IMG/VR virus record: IMGVR_UViG_3300008450_000005
Coordinates: 52,158-116,157 of that record
Length of the DNA: 64,000 bases
Origin: a virus
Strand: one strand, 5' to 3'
The first letter of the stretch is position 1. Each line of letters begins with the position of its first letter. Below, in pieces: positions 36,495-45,942 of this stretch. The notes under the pieces were generated by a model. It had not been told where the DNA came from, did not search any database, and saw nothing but the letters and a program-made list of their open reading frames with translations. A program made the translations under genes and the position numbers.

Positions 36495-36521
36495 TCCAAA
36501 AAAATTTAATATAAAAAAGAT

Positions 36522-37493
36522 ATGACGGAACAGAGTTATTCAGGGACCGAGCCCATTCTTGTCGAGAATCCGCACCGGTTTGTTATTTTCCCAATCCAAT
36601 ACGATGATATTTGGGAATTCTATAAACAGCACCAAGCTGCCTTTTGGACTGCGGAGGAGATTGACTTAACTAACGATTTGAAAGACTGGGATTCCCTTTC
36701 TGACAACGAAAGATTTTTCATCAAGAACGTTTTGAGTTTCTTTGCTGCTAGTGATGGAATTGTTAACGAGAATCTGGCTGAGAATTTTTATCGAGAGGTC
36801 CAATACCCAGAAGCTAAATTCTTCTACGGATTCCAGCTGGCGATGGAAAATATCCATTCGCTTATGTACAGTCTTTTGATTGACACATACATCTCTAACC
36901 ACAAAGAAAAATTGGAATGCTTCACAGCTATTGAGCATTTACCTGCGGTTCAAAAGAAAGCTAGTTGGGCTTTGAATTGGATTGAGAATGCATCCTTCCA
37001 AGAAAGATTAGTTGCATTTGCTGCAGTTGAAGGTATTTTCTTTTCAGGATCTTTTTGCTCCATCTTCTGGTTGAAAAATAGAGGTTTGATGCCCGGTCTT
37101 TGCAACGCAAACTCGCTGATTTTCAAAGACGAAAATTTGCATTGCGATTTTGCGATCCATCTTCTGAATAACCATTGTGTCACCAGGCCCAGCGAAAAAA
37201 GGATCAAAGAGATTCTACTTTCTGCTTTGGAGATTGAAAAAGAATTTATTACAGAGAGTTTGCCTGTGTCCCTAATAGGAATGAATTCCAATCTGATGAA
37301 ACAGTATTTGGAATTTGTCGTTGATGGATTGCTCGTAAAATTCAACTGTTCAAAAGAGTTTAAAGTGGAGAATCCTTTCAAATTCATGGAACAGATTGCT
37401 GTTGAAACTAAAGGAAATTTCTTTGAAGGTCGCACCGTTGAATATCAGAAGGTGAAACTGAACGAAGGATTTTCAATCGATGAGGATTTCTAA
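36522..37493 (+). CDS. nrdB: Ribonucleotide reductase class Ia small subunit
   Basis: 323 residues, of the eukaryote-like R2 type. The radical-site segment [15 protein letters not shown] contains the H-S-x-M-Y pattern, so the tyrosyl-radical Tyr is present. Iron ligands are visible in [12 protein letters not shown] and in [11 protein letters not shown]. It pairs with the R1 subunit encoded immediately downstream after 18 bases. Function: dNTP synthesis for phage replication. Confidence 0.93.
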   Translation: MTEQSYSGTEPILVENPHRFVIFPIQYDDIWEFYKQHQAAFWTAEEIDLTNDLKDWDSLSDNERFFIKNVLSFFAASDGIVNENLAENFYREVQYPEAKFFYGFQLAMENIHSLMYSLLIDTYISNHKEKLECFTAIEHLPAVQKKASWALNWIENASFQERLVAFAAVEGIFFSGSFCSIFWLKNRGLMPGLCNANSLIFKDENLHCDFAIHLLNNHCVTRPSEKRIKEILLSALEIEKEFITESLPVSLIGMNSNLMKQYLEFVVDGLLVKFNCSKEFKVENPFKFMEQIAVETKGNFFEGRTVEYQKVKLNEGFSIDEDF

Positions 37494-37511
37494 AAAAAAT
37501 TATTAAGCACT

Positions 37512-39932
37512 ATGTTTTTGAAAATTATCAAAAGAAACGGAGAAGAGACATCATTCAACCCACAAAAAATTTATACTAGAATTAAGAGATCGTCGAAAGG
37601 ATTATCTGTTAACCCAGACGAGATTTTTATCGCCGTCATCACCTCGGTTCCGACAGAGGGTGAGATCACCACAAAGCAATTGGATAAATTGATTGCCGAC
37701 ATTTCAGCCTCGTACACTGGTACACACCATGACTATTCGAGATTAGCGGCACAAACATCGATTTCTTCATTCCACAAAGAAACACTTCCTAGTTTTTCTG
37801 AGACTATGAAAGTCCTCTTTGAAGAAGGTATCATTAATGCTACCTTCCACGAAAGAATTCAAAGCTATGGACCGGAAAAAATCGATGCTTTGGTAAACCA
37901 CGAGAACGATTTCAATTTTGATTACTTTGCATGGAGATCTCTGTACGAGATGTACCTGCTAAAGAAATCTAATGGGCAAGTTTTCGAAAGACCCCAGCAC
38001 ATGTATATGAGAGTTGCTCTTTGGGTTACAGATTCCTTTGAGAGCGCAGCGGATTATTACAATTCATTATCTAATCAGCTCATCTCACCTGCGACTCCTA
38101 TTATGATCAACTCAGGAACAAAGATTCCTCAGCTTTCATCTTGTGTTCTCCATTATAATGATGGCGATTCACGTGAAGGTTTGTTGAACACAATGAGAGA
38201 CATTTCAACCTATTCATCTGACGCAGCTGGAATTGGTCTTTGCATGTCGAACATTCGAAGCAAAGAAAGCAGAATCGCTGGTTCGGGAGGTTATGCAGGA
38301 GGTCTTTTGAAGTATCTAAAGATCGTCAACGAATCACTGAGATTCTTCAATCAGCAGGGTAGAAGACCTGGCTCGGCTGCGATTTACATCGAGCCTTGGC
38401 ACAAGGATATTTTCGACCTTCTTGAGATCAAGAAAAATACCGGTGCTGATGAATTGAGAGCACGTGATCTGTTCACCGCATTATGGATTCCTGATAACTT
38501 CATGGAAGCTGTTAAGGACGGTGGGGATTGGTACCTATTCTGTCCTAACGATATTCTAAAGGCTGGTATCAAGCCACTTCAGGAATGCTACGGTTCAGAA
38601 TACGAATCCAACTACAACAAGGCTGTTGAAATGGGATTGGGTAAAAAAGTGAAAGCTCAGGACGTTTGGTTCAAGATCATCGAATCTCAGGTAGAAACAG
38701 GAGTTCCTTACTTGGCATCAAAAGATAGTGCCAACAGGAAAACCAACCACCAAAACATCGGTGTTATCCGTCAATCCAATCTTTGCATCGAAATCTTCCA
38801 AGCAACTGATGAAAAAACCACAGCCATCTGCACACTTTCATCTTTAGTTCTGAAGAATTTTGTAGATAAAACCAGAGGGTCTTTCAACTTAACAAAATTG
38901 TTTGAAGAAACCAGAAAGATCGTCAGAGCTCTTAATATTGTAATCGATGTAAACTCCTATTCAACCAAGAAAGGTGAGAAAGGAGGATTTGAACAAAGAG
39001 CTATTGGAATTGGTACTCAAGGTCTAGCTGATGTATTCTTCCTCATGGATGTAATCTTTGATTCAGAAGAGGCAAAAAGTTTGAACAAGAATATCTTTGA
39101 AACGATCTATTATGCTGCTCTTTTCGAATCTAACGAATTGGTTAAGGGTGGCAAATACAAACCATATGATTACTTCAAAGGATCACCTGTTTCCGAAGGC
39201 GTATTCCAGTTCAACATGTGGGGATTGAGTAGTTCAGATCTTTGCGGCCTGTGGGATTGGGAAAGCTTGAAAAATGATATTGCAGAATACGGAATTTGTA
39301 ATAGCTTGGTAACTGCCCAGATGCCCGTCGCATCTTCTGCTAAGGTTACAGGATCTTTCGAAATGACTGAACCAGCACACTCAGCTCTTTTTAACCGAAG
39401 AGTGGTTGGCGGTGAAATCATGATAGTGAATAAATATCTGATTCAGGATTTTGAAAAGATCGGAATATGGTGCGAGGATCTGAAAAACGAGATTATCATG
39501 AATGATGGATCGGTCCAAAATATCAATTTCAACAATTACCTGGATTCGGAGGATAAGAACTACAACAAAAGAGTTCAAAGAATAGAATTCTTGATTCAGA
39601 AGTACAGAACCATTTGGGAAATACCTCAGAGATCTTTGATCGATATGGCAGCCGACCGTGCACCTTTCATAGACCAATCACAGTCGATGAACCTGTACAT
39701 GGCAAATCCAAGTGTTTCGAAGATATCTTCCGCTCACTTCTATTCATGGAGCAAGGGACTGAAAACTCTCTCCTATTACATCAGAACCAAAGCTATCTCA
39801 ACAGGAGCTAAGCATTTGGCGATGGATATCGAGAAGAAAGAAAAACCCAAAGCGATTGAGAGCAAGCCCGAAATAGTGCAAAACTCCAGACCGGAGAATA
39901 GCGATTTCGAATGCTTCGGTTGCTCTGCTTAA
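37512..39932 (+). CDS. nrdA: Ribonucleotide reductase class Ia large subunit
   Basis: 806 residues. N-terminal ATP-cone (IIKRNGEETSFNPQKIYTRI), substrate cysteine in QLSSCVLHYND, active-site segment NLCIEIFQATDEKTTAICTLSS (as NLCIEIFQATDEK then TTAICTLSS), and a C-terminal redox tail ending ECFGCSA with the CxxC pair. All key elements are retained, so the enzyme should be active. It overlaps no neighbour and is followed by a strong terminator, ending the nucleotide operon. Confidence 0.95.
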   Translation: MFLKIIKRNGEETSFNPQKIYTRIKRSSKGLSVNPDEIFIAVITSVPTEGEITTKQLDKLIADISASYTGTHHDYSRLAAQTSISSFHKETLPSFSETMKVLFEEGIINATFHERIQSYGPEKIDALVNHENDFNFDYFAWRSLYEMYLLKKSNGQVFERPQHMYMRVALWVTDSFESAADYYNSLSNQLISPATPIMINSGTKIPQLSSCVLHYNDGDSREGLLNTMRDISTYSSDAAGIGLCMSNIRSKESRIAGSGGYAGGLLKYLKIVNESLRFFNQQGRRPGSAAIYIEPWHKDIFDLLEIKKNTGADELRARDLFTALWIPDNFMEAVKDGGDWYLFCPNDILKAGIKPLQECYGSEYESNYNKAVEMGLGKKVKAQDVWFKIIESQVETGVPYLASKDSANRKTNHQNIGVIRQSNLCIEIFQATDEKTTAICTLSSLVLKNFVDKTRGSFNLTKLFEETRKIVRALNIVIDVNSYSTKKGEKGGFEQRAIGIGTQGLADVFFLMDVIFDSEEAKSLNKNIFETIYYAALFESNELVKGGKYKPYDYFKGSPVSEGVFQFNMWGLSSSDLCGLWDWESLKNDIAEYGICNSLVTAQMPVASSAKVTGSFEMTEPAHSALFNRRVVGGEIMIVNKYLIQDFEKIGIWCEDLKNEIIMNDGSVQNINFNNYLDSEDKNYNKRVQRIEFLIQKYRTIWEIPQRSLIDMAADRAPFIDQSQSMNLYMANPSVSKISSAHFYSWSKGLKTLSYYIRTKAISTGAKHLAMDIEKKEKPKAIESKPEIVQNSRPENSDFECFGCSA

Positions 39933-39937
39933 AATAC

Positions 39938-39971
39938 ACAAATCCCCCTTCTTTTCAGGAGGGGGATTTTT
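39938..39971 (+). terminator. Intrinsic terminator after nrdA
   Basis: GC-rich stem AAATCCCCCT with AGGGGGATTT (about 39940-39949 and 39960-39969), loop of 10 bases, then T residues. Confidence 0.85.
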
Positions 39972-39973
39972 GT

Positions 39974-39984
39974 GGATATATAGA
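39974..39984 (+). promoter_or_regulatory. Late-type promoter motif (GGATATATAGA)
   Basis: Directly after the terminator and 6 bases before the ATG at 39991; this position rules out the in-frame upstream start at 39970. Confidence 0.5.
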
Positions 39985-39990
39985 TTGGAT

Positions 39991-40626
39991 ATGAAAAATA
40001 TATTGGACTTTTCATCATTTCTTTTTGAGAGAGAATTACCTGATTCACAGGGAAAAATTATAGTGATTTTAGGCCCTCCAGGATCTGGTAAAGGAACAGT
40101 CACAAAAATTCTGAAAAACGATTACGAATTTCAGGAGGTCAAAGTGAAAGAGCTGATGACCAGCGATCCTACGAAAGCTTCCAAAGACAACGTGGTAACA
40201 GAAAGAGGAATGATGGATCTTTTGAAAGAGAGAATCAAATCATTGGATCTTAGCAAAAATATAGTTTTTGACGGATTTCCTAGAACCAGAAAGCAATCGG
40301 TTATTCTGGATAAGGTTTTGGGGGAAATGGGGATAGGCTTAAATCATGCAGTTTTCCTTGATATAGAAAAAGACGTTGCTGTGAATCGTCTAAGAAAGAA
40401 AGCTGAGAAAGATGGAAAGAAATTTGATTCCGCAGCTGTAGAAGAAAAATTCCAAGATTACGAAGTTCGTACCCTTCCGGTAATAGACCAATATAAGAAG
40501 AGCAGGAAAATGATCGAGATTAAAGATCTCGGTGATGCTGAAAAGGTTTCCGAAAAGATTGTCAAAAGACTGAAGATCAAAAAGATCGCAAGCGAAAAAC
40601 CGGAAGCCGAAAACAAGAAGGCCTAA
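39991..40626 (+). CDS. Adenylate kinase-like protein with capsid-targeting-like leader
   Basis: 211 residues. Walker A GPPGSGKGT (28-36), a NMP-binding segment (VVTERGMMDLLKERI), the DGFPRT motif of adenylate kinases, and the R-L-R-K-K-A and DYEVRTLPVIDQY lid/R-rich region are all recognisable. The first 20 residues (MKNILDFSSFLFERELPDS) precede the P-loop and resemble the MKxLxxFxxF leader of several unrelated proteins here. The C-terminus is a Lys/Glu-rich tail. A host-type Adk would start nearer the P-loop. Nucleotide phosphorylation is the likely activity; packaging in the head is speculative. Confidence 0.8.
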   Translation: MKNILDFSSFLFERELPDSQGKIIVILGPPGSGKGTVTKILKNDYEFQEVKVKELMTSDPTKASKDNVVTERGMMDLLKERIKSLDLSKNIVFDGFPRTRKQSVILDKVLGEMGIGLNHAVFLDIEKDVAVNRLRKKAEKDGKKFDSAAVEEKFQDYEVRTLPVIDQYKKSRKMIEIKDLGDAEKVSEKIVKRLKIKKIASEKPEAENKKA

Positions 40627-40694
40627 ACTTTTCTGAGTACACACGAAAACATTTCTAATTTGTTCGGTATAATCTGTGTTTCAATACATTCTAT

Positions 40695-41921
40695 ATGTCT
40701 TTAGCACCCAACCAAACAGATTCAATCGTTATCACGGAACACGTCGTTCCGACAAACAGTTCAAAACAAGAAATCGAACTTTGCTTAGTGATGATAGTAA
40801 AGGACGAAGAAGACAGCATTGAAAAATGCTTGAAGTCAGTTGCTCCTTACATTTCATACTGGGTGATTGTTGATACAGGATCTTCCGATGATACGCTCAA
40901 CGTAATCAAGAAGGTAACTGAAGAATTGGGCATCCCTGGCGAATTGCACGAAAGACCATGGGTAAATTTCGAAGTAAATAGAACTGAATCGCTGGAACTT
41001 GCAAAAGGCAAGTGCGATTTCAGATGGATCATCGATGCGGATGATGAATTTATAGTGGAGGATGGCGTTAAAAATCCTTTTGCTGGATTAAGTGGAGAAG
41101 GTATTGACTGCTTCCAGTTGAAGTACAAATTGAGCGGACTCCAATATTACCGAGCACAGATCGTTGAATCCGGTCAGGAATGGTGCTACAAAGGTGTTTT
41201 ACATGAATATTTGCATTCCGACAAGGAACAGCAGAATCATGCTCAGGTCAAAGGATGCTACGTTAAGGCTGATATCTCCCCGCTCAAAAGAGCTTCTTCT
41301 GTCGAGGAAAAATATGCAAATGACGCAAAAATTCTCGAGAAAGCTTTAGATGCAGAGCCTGAAAATCACAGATACATGTTCTATCTTGCTCAAAGCTACC
41401 GCGATTCACAGCAAGACGATAAAGCTTACGCTGCTTACAAAAAAAGAGCAGAGGCTGGAGGATGGGAAGAGGAAGTTTATTATTCACTTTATATGATGGC
41501 CAAGATTAAAGAAAAATTGAAGGCATCATCTGATGATATTATTACGCATTATTCAAAAGCATGGGAATATAGACCGCAAAGATTAGAGGCTGCATTTCAT
41601 ACGATGCGAAAGCTGCGTGAGCAAAAAAGATTTGTCCTAGCATTTGCATACGGAAACGTTGCTACGAAGAGCCCAGGATGCTCCGATATCTTGTTCGTAG
41701 AGCCTGAAATGTGGCAATGGAGACTTCTTGATGAATATGCTCTAGCTGCATATTACACAGGAAATCCAGAGATTTCGATTGAGAAAACCACAGCTATAGT
41801 TGAGTCGGATTTTTTCAAAACTCTGAACCCTAAGGAGCAAGAAAGACTCACCAGAAATTTAGATCTTTATAAAAGAGGTTTTGATGCGAAAAAAAGTAAG
41901 GTAGGATCATTGAAAAGTTAA
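40695..41921 (+). CDS. Glycosyltransferase family 2 with TPR-like C-terminus
   Basis: 408 residues. Residues 28-140 contain the GT2 start (ELCLVMIVKDEEDSIEKCL), the VDTGSSDDT turn, the AKGKCDFRWIIDADDEF motif with the metal-binding DAD(D), and a later W-C-Y-K-G-V-L-H-E acceptor-site-like segment. Residues about 200-350 look like TPR helices (KYANDAKILEKALDAEPENHRYMFYLAQSYRDS in part). It resembles SunS/SPBc2-type phage glycosyltransferases. The acceptor (modified DNA base, virion protein or host glycan) cannot be told from sequence. Confidence 0.75.
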   Translation: MSLAPNQTDSIVITEHVVPTNSSKQEIELCLVMIVKDEEDSIEKCLKSVAPYISYWVIVDTGSSDDTLNVIKKVTEELGIPGELHERPWVNFEVNRTESLELAKGKCDFRWIIDADDEFIVEDGVKNPFAGLSGEGIDCFQLKYKLSGLQYYRAQIVESGQEWCYKGVLHEYLHSDKEQQNHAQVKGCYVKADISPLKRASSVEEKYANDAKILEKALDAEPENHRYMFYLAQSYRDSQQDDKAYAAYKKRAEAGGWEEEVYYSLYMMAKIKEKLKASSDDIITHYSKAWEYRPQRLEAAFHTMRKLREQKRFVLAFAYGNVATKSPGCSDILFVEPEMWQWRLLDEYALAAYYTGNPEISIEKTTAIVESDFFKTLNPKEQERLTRNLDLYKRGFDAKKSKVGSLKS

Positions 41922-41939
41922 ACATTTTTATTATATTTG
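41910..41939 (+). promoter_or_regulatory. Bacteroidota-type promoter
   Basis: TTG (41910-41912), 19 bp spacer, TATATTTG (41932-41939): the same geometry as the promoter before the Hc1-like gene. It overlaps the end of the glycosyltransferase gene and precedes a late-type motif, so the downstream gene may be transcribed early and late. Confidence 0.55.
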
Positions 41940-41947
41940 CTTTTCTC

Positions 41948-41966
41948 TCGTTTAATTTTTAAACGA
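41948..41966 (+). repeat. Inverted repeat between two promoters
   Basis: TCGTTTA (41948-41954) and TAAACGA (41960-41966), 5-base spacer. It lies between the host-type promoter and the late-type motif, so it could be an operator or a weak hairpin. Confidence 0.45.
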
Positions 41967-41976
41967 AGATATATAA
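41967..41976 (+). promoter_or_regulatory. Late-type promoter motif (AGATATATAA)
   Basis: Immediately downstream of the inverted repeat and 38 bases before the ATG at 42015. Confidence 0.45.
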
Positions 41977-42014
41977 AGATAGAAAAACCTAAGCTAATCT
42001 AAAATATAAAGAGA

Positions 42015-42539
42015 ATGAGACACTTAACCCTTTACGAAAATTTTTCTGTCAAAGAGGTATTCGAAGCCGCTATTCCAGTTTACAATGAATTGGAAGTGTC
42101 AGCATCGGGTGCTGCTGAGCCAGATTTCACCGCCAAGTATTCTGAACTGATCGACATCATCGAAGAATTCTTGGAAAGAAAGAAAGCCGGAGAGATCGAA
42201 GAGATCACCGTTGTTGCTGATGTCCCCACACAGGGAAAAGGTGCACCTGACTACGTTCAGGACATCATCAGAAAAGAAAGAGAAAGAATTGCTACACAAA
42301 TGCGTTCACAGGGCTACGATCCTGAAGAAGACGACATCGACATCGACCGTTTCGGCGATAAGAGAAATATCTTCTTCGATTCAGAATTCGTAGTTGATTC
42401 AGTTGAAAAAGATGCTGATGGAAAAGGTGGAAAAATTATTGCAATTCCATATTCTTTCTACAAAAAAGGTGACTACACCAAGAAAGCTCACATCGATCCA
42501 TTGAAAATAGACGAGGTATTCTACAAGCCAAAAGCTTAA
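42015..42539 (+). CDS. Acidic hypothetical protein with capsid-targeting-like N-terminus
   Basis: 174 residues, strongly acidic. It begins MRHLTLYENFSVKEVFEAA, one of the clearest copies of the shared leader. Helical segment around EFLERKKAGEIEEITVVAD, Asp/Glu cluster DPEEDDIDIDRFGDKR, then a beta-rich end. It has its own tandem promoters and terminator, so it is a separately regulated unit. Function unknown; internal head protein is a hypothesis. Confidence 0.55.
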   Translation: MRHLTLYENFSVKEVFEAAIPVYNELEVSASGAAEPDFTAKYSELIDIIEEFLERKKAGEIEEITVVADVPTQGKGAPDYVQDIIRKERERIATQMRSQGYDPEEDDIDIDRFGDKRNIFFDSEFVVDSVEKDADGKGGKIIAIPYSFYKKGDYTKKAHIDPLKIDEVFYKPKA

Positions 42540-42562
42540 TACCTTATAACTTCATTATTTTT

Positions 42563-42586
42563 AAAAGGCCGGCAACGGCCTTTTTC
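42563..42586 (+). terminator. Intrinsic terminator
   Basis: Perfect 9 bp stem AAAAGGCCG with CGGCCTTTT around the GNRA-type loop GCAA, followed by T residues. Confidence 0.85.
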
Positions 42587-42625
42587 TTTGAAATAAAATC
42601 GTGATATCACAATAAAATATTTGGA

Positions 42626-44401
42626 ATGAAGAAAGCATCGAAAGAAATTAAAGTTTTATCAGATTTTGAACACATCGTTACCAGACCCACCTTATATGTT
42701 GGATCGGTGAAAATCAGCGAGGAAACTATTCCTATACTGAAAGGATCCCGGATACATCTTGAGGATAGAAAAGTCTCGGTTGGGATGTACAAATTATTCG
42801 ATGAGATTTTTTCGAACTGCGTGGATGAGGCCAAGAGAATGACTAAGCAGATGAAATCTATTGATGTGTCTGTGAATTCAGCAACTAACATGATTGAAAT
42901 CTGTGATTCTGGCGACGGCTTTCAGAATGGATCAGCGATTAATTCAAAGAGCGGGATGAGCAACGTTGCTACCGCTGTATCGATGTTGAGAGCAGGATCA
43001 AATTTTGATAATGACGGTATTGAAGAAACATTGATCGGTACAAATGGACTTGGTGTTTCGTTGGTGAATGCGTTGAGCGAGACATTCAAAATCTGCACTA
43101 GCAATTCATCCGAAACGTATGAGCAGGAATGGAAACGATTTGAATCCACCCAACCTAAGATTAAGAAGAGAAAAAATTCTTCCACCGGGACAGCAGTTTC
43201 GTTCGTTCCCAGATCGGATGTATTTGATAACTGCTCTTGGGAGAAGGAGATTATTTACACAACTCTCGTTCTGAAGAAAAGAGTTTTACAGAGTGATCCT
43301 AAGACTTCCAAGATCAAAATAAATTTCACATGGGATGGCGATCCAATTGAAATAGATACAAACCTTCCCGATTACATAGCTTATCCTCACGAGCTTGGCG
43401 AATTATTGCTAGCAAAGTCTTTCGAAGGTTCTGGCACAATCTCCTTCGTAAATTCGGCGATCTGTACCGGTGTCCATATTAAGATCGTGCAGGATCAAAT
43501 CAATAGAGTATTGGATGATTCTTTAGGACACCACTTTTATGATATGATTCTTATTCTTAACCTGCCACCGATTATGGTTAGATTTGGTGATCAGAATAAG
43601 ACAAAATTTGTCACTAAAAGGGAAGAGATTGAAACCACCATCTTGCACTCGCTCGGAAACAAGCTTTCCCAATTCTACAAGACCCCTCTGTTTAAAGAAA
43701 TAAAACAAGAGGTAGATCAGAGAAAAAAATCGGAGGAGATAAAGAAGATTAGGAAGGAAAGGAAGAATATCAATGTGAAATTTTCGCATAAGTATTTTCC
43801 TGCCTCGACAAAATCACCAGAAAATCTTTTTATCGTAGAAGGCCTTTCTGCCAGCGGATCAATCCTTCAGAAAAGGCAACCGCATAAAGACGCTGTCTAT
43901 GCACTAAAGGGTAAAATAAAGAATGCCAGATCTCTCGGCGATCTTTCAACGAACAAGGAAATTCTGGAACTGATGCAGATCTTAAATTTGGACCCGGAGA
44001 ACTCTAAATTGGAGTGTCCTTTCCAAAAGATTGTTATAGCTACAGATGCTGACTATGATGGTTACCACATCAGATCCTTGATCATTAATTTGTTTACTGC
44101 CTGGTTCCCCTGGATTGTGGAGCAGGGAAAAATCTATATTATGGAAACACCCATTATAACGATCGGGGATCGAACTAAAAAGTATTTCTATTCCGTAGAC
44201 GAATTTCTCAATTTCAAGGGTCAGAAATCATCGGTTAGATACTTAAAAGGACTGGGTTCTCTTTCTATCCAAGACTGGGATTACGTGATGGCTGATAAGC
44301 TACTCATCCAAATTAAGAAGGATGCTAAGGGAACGAAGAATCTGGATATGGCTTTTGGTAAGTTCTCTTCACTCAGAAAAGATTGGTTATCCTCGAAATA
44401 A
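42626..44401 (+). CDS. 39: Type II DNA topoisomerase, ATPase/TOPRIM subunit (gp39-like)
   Basis: 591 residues. GHKL ATPase motifs: DEIFSNCVDEA (N-box), IEICDSGDGF (G1), and TNGLGVSLVNALS (G2-type). The TOPRIM part has FIVEGLSASG (acidic Glu) and TDADYDGYHIRSLI (DxD). The gene encodes a GyrB-like subunit. It works with the breakage-reunion subunit at 47291-48697. T4 gp39 is 516 residues and lacks part of TOPRIM, which is on gp60; here ATPase and TOPRIM are on one chain. It relieves supercoils at phage forks. Confidence 0.9.
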   Translation: MKKASKEIKVLSDFEHIVTRPTLYVGSVKISEETIPILKGSRIHLEDRKVSVGMYKLFDEIFSNCVDEAKRMTKQMKSIDVSVNSATNMIEICDSGDGFQNGSAINSKSGMSNVATAVSMLRAGSNFDNDGIEETLIGTNGLGVSLVNALSETFKICTSNSSETYEQEWKRFESTQPKIKKRKNSSTGTAVSFVPRSDVFDNCSWEKEIIYTTLVLKKRVLQSDPKTSKIKINFTWDGDPIEIDTNLPDYIAYPHELGELLLAKSFEGSGTISFVNSAICTGVHIKIVQDQINRVLDDSLGHHFYDMILILNLPPIMVRFGDQNKTKFVTKREEIETTILHSLGNKLSQFYKTPLFKEIKQEVDQRKKSEEIKKIRKERKNINVKFSHKYFPASTKSPENLFIVEGLSASGSILQKRQPHKDAVYALKGKIKNARSLGDLSTNKEILELMQILNLDPENSKLECPFQKIVIATDADYDGYHIRSLIINLFTAWFPWIVEQGKIYIMETPIITIGDRTKKYFYSVDEFLNFKGQKSSVRYLKGLGSLSIQDWDYVMADKLLIQIKKDAKGTKNLDMAFGKFSSLRKDWLSSK

Positions 44402-44436
44402 TTTTTCCTATCGCGATTTTTAATTATTTTTGACAT

Positions 44437-45360
44437 ATGAGATATGGGTACTGCTGCATCAATCTTTCCATTAACGAAGGGAAAAAAGATTCTGAAAGAA
44501 TTTACACCAACCGGTCGCTCACAAAAAAGACCTTTCTTGAAGGCGGATTGAAGAAAGCTTCTGAGCTTGCTTTAAAGAACGTTCAAGATCTGGAACATAT
44601 CATAGAGTGGAACAGGGACAATGGAATAATGATGTTCCGGATGAGCTCTGATCTATTCCCGTGGTGCTCGGAATATGAGCTTTCGGATCTTCCCGACTTC
44701 GAGGAGATCAAGAAAGCACTCATGTGGTGTGGGGCAAAATCTAAAATATACAAACAGAGATTAACATTCCACCCGTCTCACTTTTGTGTTATTTCTTCTC
44801 TACGGGAAGACGTTGTAAAAAACTCAATTAAAGAATTGAGACAACATGCTGAGATTATGGATCTGATGGGACTTGAACAGAATTTCAACTATCCGATTAA
44901 TATCCATATAAATACCACCAAGCCTGATAAGGAATCTGCAGCAGCTAGATTCTGTGAAGCCTATTCACAGCTTCCAGAGAATGTTAGAAAAAGATTGGTT
45001 CTGGAAAACGACGATAAGCCTAGCGAATTTAACCCTTTCGATCTGTATGAATTGGTTCACCAGAAAGTAGGGATACCATTGACGTTTGATTATCTGCACT
45101 ACTTCTGTAACCCTCGAGATGGACATTCCGAAAAAGAAGCATTGCAGGTTTCAATATCTACATGGCCGGAGGGGATTACACCAATCACTCATTATTCAGA
45201 ATCCCGTAAATTGAACGAGGACGAAAGCAGCAAATTGCTTGCACACACCGATTGGATTTGGAGCCGAAATATCGAAACTTATGGGTTTGAAATAGATATA
45301 GAATTCGAGGTCAAAATGAAAGATCTCGCATTATTAAAATATCTTAAAAACCAAGCATGA
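44437..45360 (+). CDS. UV damage endonuclease UvdE/UvsE-like
   Basis: 307 residues, the usual size. It starts RYGYCCINLSI as in UVDE enzymes. Metal-site motifs appear in RLTFHPSHFCVIS, ENDDKP, TFDYLHYF and THYSESR, giving the His and Glu ligands of the TIM-barrel active site. It nicks next to UV photoproducts and some abasic sites. It is coupled by ATGA to a small gene. A TATTTTTG at 44425-44432 is close to a host-type -7 box but has no good -33 partner. Confidence 0.85.
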   Translation: MRYGYCCINLSINEGKKDSERIYTNRSLTKKTFLEGGLKKASELALKNVQDLEHIIEWNRDNGIMMFRMSSDLFPWCSEYELSDLPDFEEIKKALMWCGAKSKIYKQRLTFHPSHFCVISSLREDVVKNSIKELRQHAEIMDLMGLEQNFNYPINIHINTTKPDKESAAARFCEAYSQLPENVRKRLVLENDDKPSEFNPFDLYELVHQKVGIPLTFDYLHYFCNPRDGHSEKEALQVSISTWPEGITPITHYSESRKLNEDESSKLLAHTDWIWSRNIETYGFEIDIEFEVKMKDLALLKYLKNQA

Positions 45361-45602
45361 GCGACGAAAAAATCCAAGAAGCATATCAGAGATTTGACGA
45401 TTTCGAAAAACAACTCCTAGGTGTTAAAGAGGTAACTTGGACACCCGACGAGGAGATCACTTCAAAAATCCATTACGATATCTTATCAGAGAATTTTGGG
45501 GAGGAAGAGGTGCAGAAAACTTTAGAAACCAACGGCATAGAAATCAAATACCTCTCAAACCACGATACATTTCTGAAAATTTTTGAAATGTTGAAGCAAT
45601 GA
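45357..45602 (+). CDS. Small acidic hypothetical protein
   Basis: 81 residues, acidic and helical with one short beta segment (GIEIKYLSNHDTFLKIFEML). It is coupled by ATGA to both the UV endonuclease and the next small gene. No family is recognised. Confidence 0.5.
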   Translation: MSDEKIQEAYQRFDDFEKQLLGVKEVTWTPDEEITSKIHYDILSENFGEEEVQKTLETNGIEIKYLSNHDTFLKIFEMLKQ

Positions 45603-45940
45603 GTTTGCCGTTTCTCAATAGTCCATTCTCGAGGTTCCCATCGGACCATCCACAAATTGAGCTGATCAAATCTCATCTTGTGCGTGCGATGCAGGACCTA
45701 TTTCTGATCAGCATTAGAAATCTAGACGATGAATTCATGCTGATATTCGACTCAGAGGAAGAGATCGACGAATTCTGTGACGGAATAATCAAGTACAGAG
45801 AAAGTATAGAAGAGTATGAGGTATGTAACGAGATCCTGGATACCAAGCCACAGCTTCTTGAAAAATGGAAGAAATTCAATTCTAAACCACTCAAAAAAGG
45901 TTTTGACGACATCAAAGCCTGGTTAAAATCAACTATCTAA
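45599..45940 (+). CDS. Small protein with EEYExC helix motif
   Basis: 113 residues. Residues 71-79 read EEYEVCNEI with Cys76, the motif shared with four other small proteins in the window (50920, 59742, 61295, 61482). Before it is a short beta-alpha unit (ISIRNLDDEFMLIFDSEEEIDEFCDGI). It lies 2 bases before dnaJ. Function unknown. Confidence 0.5.
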   Translation: MSLPFLNSPFSRFPSDHPQIELIKSHLVRAMQDLFLISIRNLDDEFMLIFDSEEEIDEFCDGIIKYRESIEEYEVCNEILDTKPQLLEKWKKFNSKPLKKGFDDIKAWLKSTI

Positions 45941-45942
45941 TA

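Noticed and set aside
39970-39990. Upstream start for the adenylate kinase
   Set aside because: It would translate the late-type promoter motif; the ATG at 39991 lies 6 bases after the motif and gives the shared leader.
44425-44432. TATTTTTG as a host-type promoter for the UV endonuclease
   Set aside because: It lies 4 bases before the ATG and lacks a TTG 19 bp upstream.
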